Source of the DNA: Burkholderiales bacterium | Lineage (GTDB): Bacteria; Pseudomonadota; Gammaproteobacteria; Burkholderiales; UBA11063 | Length of the DNA stretch: 6,605 bases | Reading direction: 5' to 3' | NCBI GenBank assembly: GCA_020697025.1 | Contig: JAJFBO010000061.1 | Span: 1 to 6,605 of the forward strand | In this document: in pieces, positions 3,811-6,605 of the stretch | Numbering within the stretch: the stretch's first letter is position 1 | Layout of the letters: every line of letters starts with the position of its first letter | Notes under the pieces: generated by a model | Seen by the model: the letters and a program-made list of their open reading frames with translations, nothing else | Told to the model about the DNA's origin: nothing | Database searches by the model: none | Program-made: the position numbers and the translations under genes

Positions 3811-6605
3811 ATGCCGTATTCTTTTACTGAAAAAAAACGTATTCGCAAGAGTTTTGCGAAACAAATTTCGGCAATCAAAGTTCCGTATTTACTTGCGATG
3901 CAAAGTGAATCTTATGAGGACTTCTTGCAAAAAGCAGTAGCGCCGTCGAAACGGTTAAATGTTGGTTTGCAAAAAGCATTTAATGATGTTTTTCCGATTA
4001 CTTCAGCTAATGGTTCTATCCGTTTAGAGTTTTTAAGCTATTCATTAATGGAACCAGTTTTTGATGTACGTGAATGTTTGCTGCGTGGAGTGTCATATTC
4101 GGGTAAACTACATGCAAAAGTACGCTTAAGCGTTTTTGATAAAGAGAGCGATTTTAAGAAGATACTGCATACGGCAGAAGAGAATGTCTATATGGGTGAA
4201 GTTCCATTTATGACAGATAGTTGTTCATTTATTATTAACGGTAATGAACGTGTGGTGGTAGCACAGCTACACCGTTCGCCTGGCGCTTATTTTGAGCATG
4301 ACAGTGGTAAAAACCACTCGGCAAATAAATTATTATATTCTTCAAGAATTATTCCATATCGCGGCAGTTGGCTGGATTTAGAGTTTGATGCGAAGGATTT
4401 AATATATTTCCGGATTGACAAACGCCGTAAAATGAATGTTACTTTATTGATAAAGGCGCTTGGATATAGCCGTGACGAAATTTTGGATATATTTTACGAT
4501 AAAGATAATTATACTATTAAACGTGGAAAATTACACAAAACTATTATTGCTGAACGTTTAAAAGGCGAAGTAGCTCGTTATGATATTGCTGGAAAAGATG
4601 GTACACCAATTGTAGTTAAAGATAAAAAAATTACAAGTAAACAAATTTTTGACTTGGAAAAAGCAGGCATTAAAGATGTTATTGTGCCAAGTGAAGATTT
4701 AATAGGCAGAATTTTAGGTAGTGATTTAATTGATGCAGATACTGGAGAAATTATTGCCAGGTCAAATGTTGTTGTTACCGAAGATATAATTAAGCAGGTT
4801 TTAGATAGTAATATTAAAACAATTCAGACTTTATATGTAAATGATCTTGAACATGGTTCTTATCTGGCTGATACGCTACGGGATGAAGAAGCAGGGAAAG
4901 AAACTGCAGAGAATGTGGTCGAGGCCATACACCAGATTTATAAAATGATGCGACCAGGTGAACCATATTCAGAAGAAATAGCAGCTACTGTATTTAACCG
5001 TACTTTTTTTAGTCAGGAAACATATGACTTATCTTTAGTTGGCAGGTTCAAATTTAATTCACGTACATATAAAAATGAACTAGACCCAAAAACGCCGAAA
5101 TGGTTTAGACGATTTTTAGAAAATTATCCTGCTACAAATGATAATAATATTACATTAGCCCGCGAGGATATATTGGTATCTCTGGCCATATTAATTGAAT
5201 TACGCAATGGGCGTGGTGTTATCGATGATATTGATCATTTAGGTAACCGCCGTATCCGTGGTGTGGGTGAACTAGTTGAAAACCAGTTCCGTCTGGGTTT
5301 ATCTAGAATTGATAAAGCTGTAAAAGATAAATTAACACAAAATCTGGAAGATAAAGATTTATTGCCTAATAAATTAATTAGTGCTAAACCAATTACTTCA
5401 AGCTTAAAAGACTTCTTTTCTACCAGTCAGTTATCTCAATTTATGGATCATACGAATCCACTATCGGAGATTACACACAAACGTCGTATTTCCGCATTAG
5501 GGCCTGGTGGCTTAACGCGGGATCGTGCTGGTTTCGAAGTGCGTGATGTACATGTTACGCATTATGGTCGTGTATGCCCGATTGAGACTCCTGAAGGGCA
5601 AAACATTGGCTTGATTAATTCTTTGTCTATTTATGCCAGACCTAATAAACATGGGTTTTTAGAAACTCCATACCGTGTAGTTAAAAATGGCAGGGCAAGT
5701 GATGAAATTCATTATTTATCTGCAATTGATGAAGCAAAATTTATTATTGCACAAGCAAATGCTAAATTAGATGATGAAAATAAATTTGTTGAAGAATTAG
5801 TTACTGCCCGTCAAAAAGGCGAAGCAACTCTGACTGCCTCAAATACTGTTGATTATATGGATGTGGCGACTAATCAGGTTGTATCAGTTGCTGCCTCACT
5901 AATTCCATTTTTGGAGCATGATGATGCCAATCGGGCACTTATGGGTTCAAATATGCAACGGCAAGGTGTCCCATGTATTCGCGCAGATCGTCCTTTAGTT
6001 GGTACTGGCATGGAACGTGTTGCTGCGATAGATTCGGGAACTGTATTAATTGCTAAACGCGGCGGGATTGTTGATTACGTTGACGGCAGCCGGATTATTA
6101 TTAGAGTTAATAATAATGAAATTACAGGAAATGACCTGGGTGTAGATATATATAATCTAATCAAGTATATCAGGAGCAATCAAAATACCTGTTTAAACCA
6201 AAAGCCAATTGTACAAGTCGGTGATGTGTTAAACGCAGGGGACATTATTGCTGATGGCTCTGCAACTGATTTGGGTGAGTTAGCTGTTGGTCAAAATGTT
6301 CTGGTAGCCTTTATGCCATGGAATGGATTTAATTTTGAAGATTCTATTTTAGTTTCTGAGAAGTTAATAGCTTCAGATAAGTATACTTCAATTCATATTG
6401 AAGAATTATCAGTTGTGGCTCGTGAAACTAAACAAGGACCTGAGGACATTTCGCGTGATATTCCAAATTTATCACAAAGTCAGTTAGCCAGGTTAGATGA
6501 TACTGGTATAGTGTATGTTGGAGCTGAAGTAAATCCGGGAGATGTACTTGTTGGTAAAGTGACTCCAAAAGGTGAATTGCAATTAACACCAGAAGAAAAA
6601 TTACT
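3811..6605 (+). CDS. rpoB: DNA-directed RNA polymerase subunit beta, N-terminal two thirds, cut by window edge
   Basis: The beta subunit forms one pincer of RNA polymerase, much of the active-site channel and the rifampicin pocket. Translation from ATG 3811 is open for 931 codons to the edge; betaproteobacterial RpoB is about 1,370-1,390 residues. The start fits the family terminus [15 protein letters not shown] and has AGAGAGG at 3794-3800. The protrusion and lobe come first, with [16 protein letters not shown] at 143-158 and [12 protein letters not shown] at 187-198. The rifampicin region [20 protein letters not shown] (539-558) leads into [12 protein letters not shown] and the fork region CPIETPEG (589-596). 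GFNFEDSI at 839-846 holds Glu843-Asp844, equivalent to E. coli Glu813-Asp814 near the catalytic centre. The flap begins near VGKVTPKGE (914-922). Numbering runs 30 ahead of E. coli from the rifampicin region onward. Rifampicin contacts Gln543, Asp546, His556, Arg559, Ser561 and Leu563 are wild type. His547, Val582 and Gln597 differ from the residues I recall as usual. It is probably followed by rpoC beyond the window. Confidence 0.99.
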   Translation, partial: MPYSFTEKKRIRKSFAKQISAIKVPYLLAMQSESYEDFLQKAVAPSKRLNVGLQKAFNDVFPITSANGSIRLEFLSYSLMEPVFDVRECLLRGVSYSGKLHAKVRLSVFDKESDFKKILHTAEENVYMGEVPFMTDSCSFIINGNERVVVAQLHRSPGAYFEHDSGKNHSANKLLYSSRIIPYRGSWLDLEFDAKDLIYFRIDKRRKMNVTLLIKALGYSRDEILDIFYDKDNYTIKRGKLHKTIIAERLKGEVARYDIAGKDGTPIVVKDKKITSKQIFDLEKAGIKDVIVPSEDLIGRILGSDLIDADTGEIIARSNVVVTEDIIKQVLDSNIKTIQTLYVNDLEHGSYLADTLRDEEAGKETAENVVEAIHQIYKMMRPGEPYSEEIAATVFNRTFFSQETYDLSLVGRFKFNSRTYKNELDPKTPKWFRRFLENYPATNDNNITLAREDILVSLAILIELRNGRGVIDDIDHLGNRRIRGVGELVENQFRLGLSRIDKAVKDKLTQNLEDKDLLPNKLISAKPITSSLKDFFSTSQLSQFMDHTNPLSEITHKRRISALGPGGLTRDRAGFEVRDVHVTHYGRVCPIETPEGQNIGLINSLSIYARPNKHGFLETPYRVVKNGRASDEIHYLSAIDEAKFIIAQANAKLDDENKFVEELVTARQKGEATLTASNTVDYMDVATNQVVSVAASLIPFLEHDDANRALMGSNMQRQGVPCIRADRPLVGTGMERVAAIDSGTVLIAKRGGIVDYVDGSRIIIRVNNNEITGNDLGVDIYNLIKYIRSNQNTCLNQKPIVQVGDVLNAGDIIADGSATDLGELAVGQNVLVAFMPWNGFNFEDSILVSEKLIASDKYTSIHIEELSVVARETKQGPEDISRDIPNLSQSQLARLDDTGIVYVGAEVNPGDVLVGKVTPKGELQLTPEEKL

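Noticed and set aside
1..6605. A novel accessory or defence system in the window
   Set aside because: Every coding stretch is a recognised universal gene in near-standard order, and the gaps are short and explained by operon regulation. Nothing suggests mobile or foreign DNA.

Overview
The window is a core-genome locus from an AT-rich proteobacterium. The RpoB, L7/L12, L11 and HtpG sequences read by eye as betaproteobacterial. RpoB starts [17 protein letters not shown] and L7/L12 carries [12 protein letters not shown], both close to the Neisseriales/Burkholderiales type. The low GC of coding and non-coding DNA suggests a low-GC betaproteobacterium, possibly near Neisseriales. This placement comes from remembered family sequences, not from a search.

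Layout. Positions 1-1064 (minus strand) hold the 5' half of htpG, the bacterial Hsp90, cut by the window edge. Positions 1065-1373 are a divergent regulatory region. It carries a heat-shock (RpoH/sigma-32 type) promoter facing htpG, an extended -10 sigma-70 promoter facing the ribosomal genes, and a structured leader before rplK. On the plus strand follow rplK (L11), rplA (L1), a 231-base gap with an L10-type autoregulatory leader, rplJ (L10), rplL (L7/L12), a 156-base gap with two RNA structures, and rpoB. The first 931 codons of rpoB are present and the gene runs off the right edge.

How it works together. This is the classical L11-L1-L10-L7/L12-beta transcription unit. L11, L10 and L7/L12 build the ribosomal stalk and GTPase centre, L1 forms the mobile L1 stalk, and rpoB begins the RNA polymerase section. 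Expected controls are L1 feedback at the rplK leader, L10 (or L10-L7/L12) feedback at the rplJ leader, and partial termination plus RNA processing between rplL and rpoB, which keeps L7/L12 output above RNA polymerase output. Candidate structures for all three are visible. secE and nusG, which usually precede rplK, are absent; a divergent heat-shock gene takes their place.

I see no mobile element, CRISPR array, tRNA or rRNA gene, phage remnant, defence gene or unknown protein gene. All coding sequences are intact, in frame and of usual length apart from the two edge-truncated genes. The points worth a second look are regulatory: the htpG promoter, the three leader or intercistronic RNA structures, a possible 18-codon leader ORF overlapping the L10 site, and a few substitutions at conserved RpoB positions.
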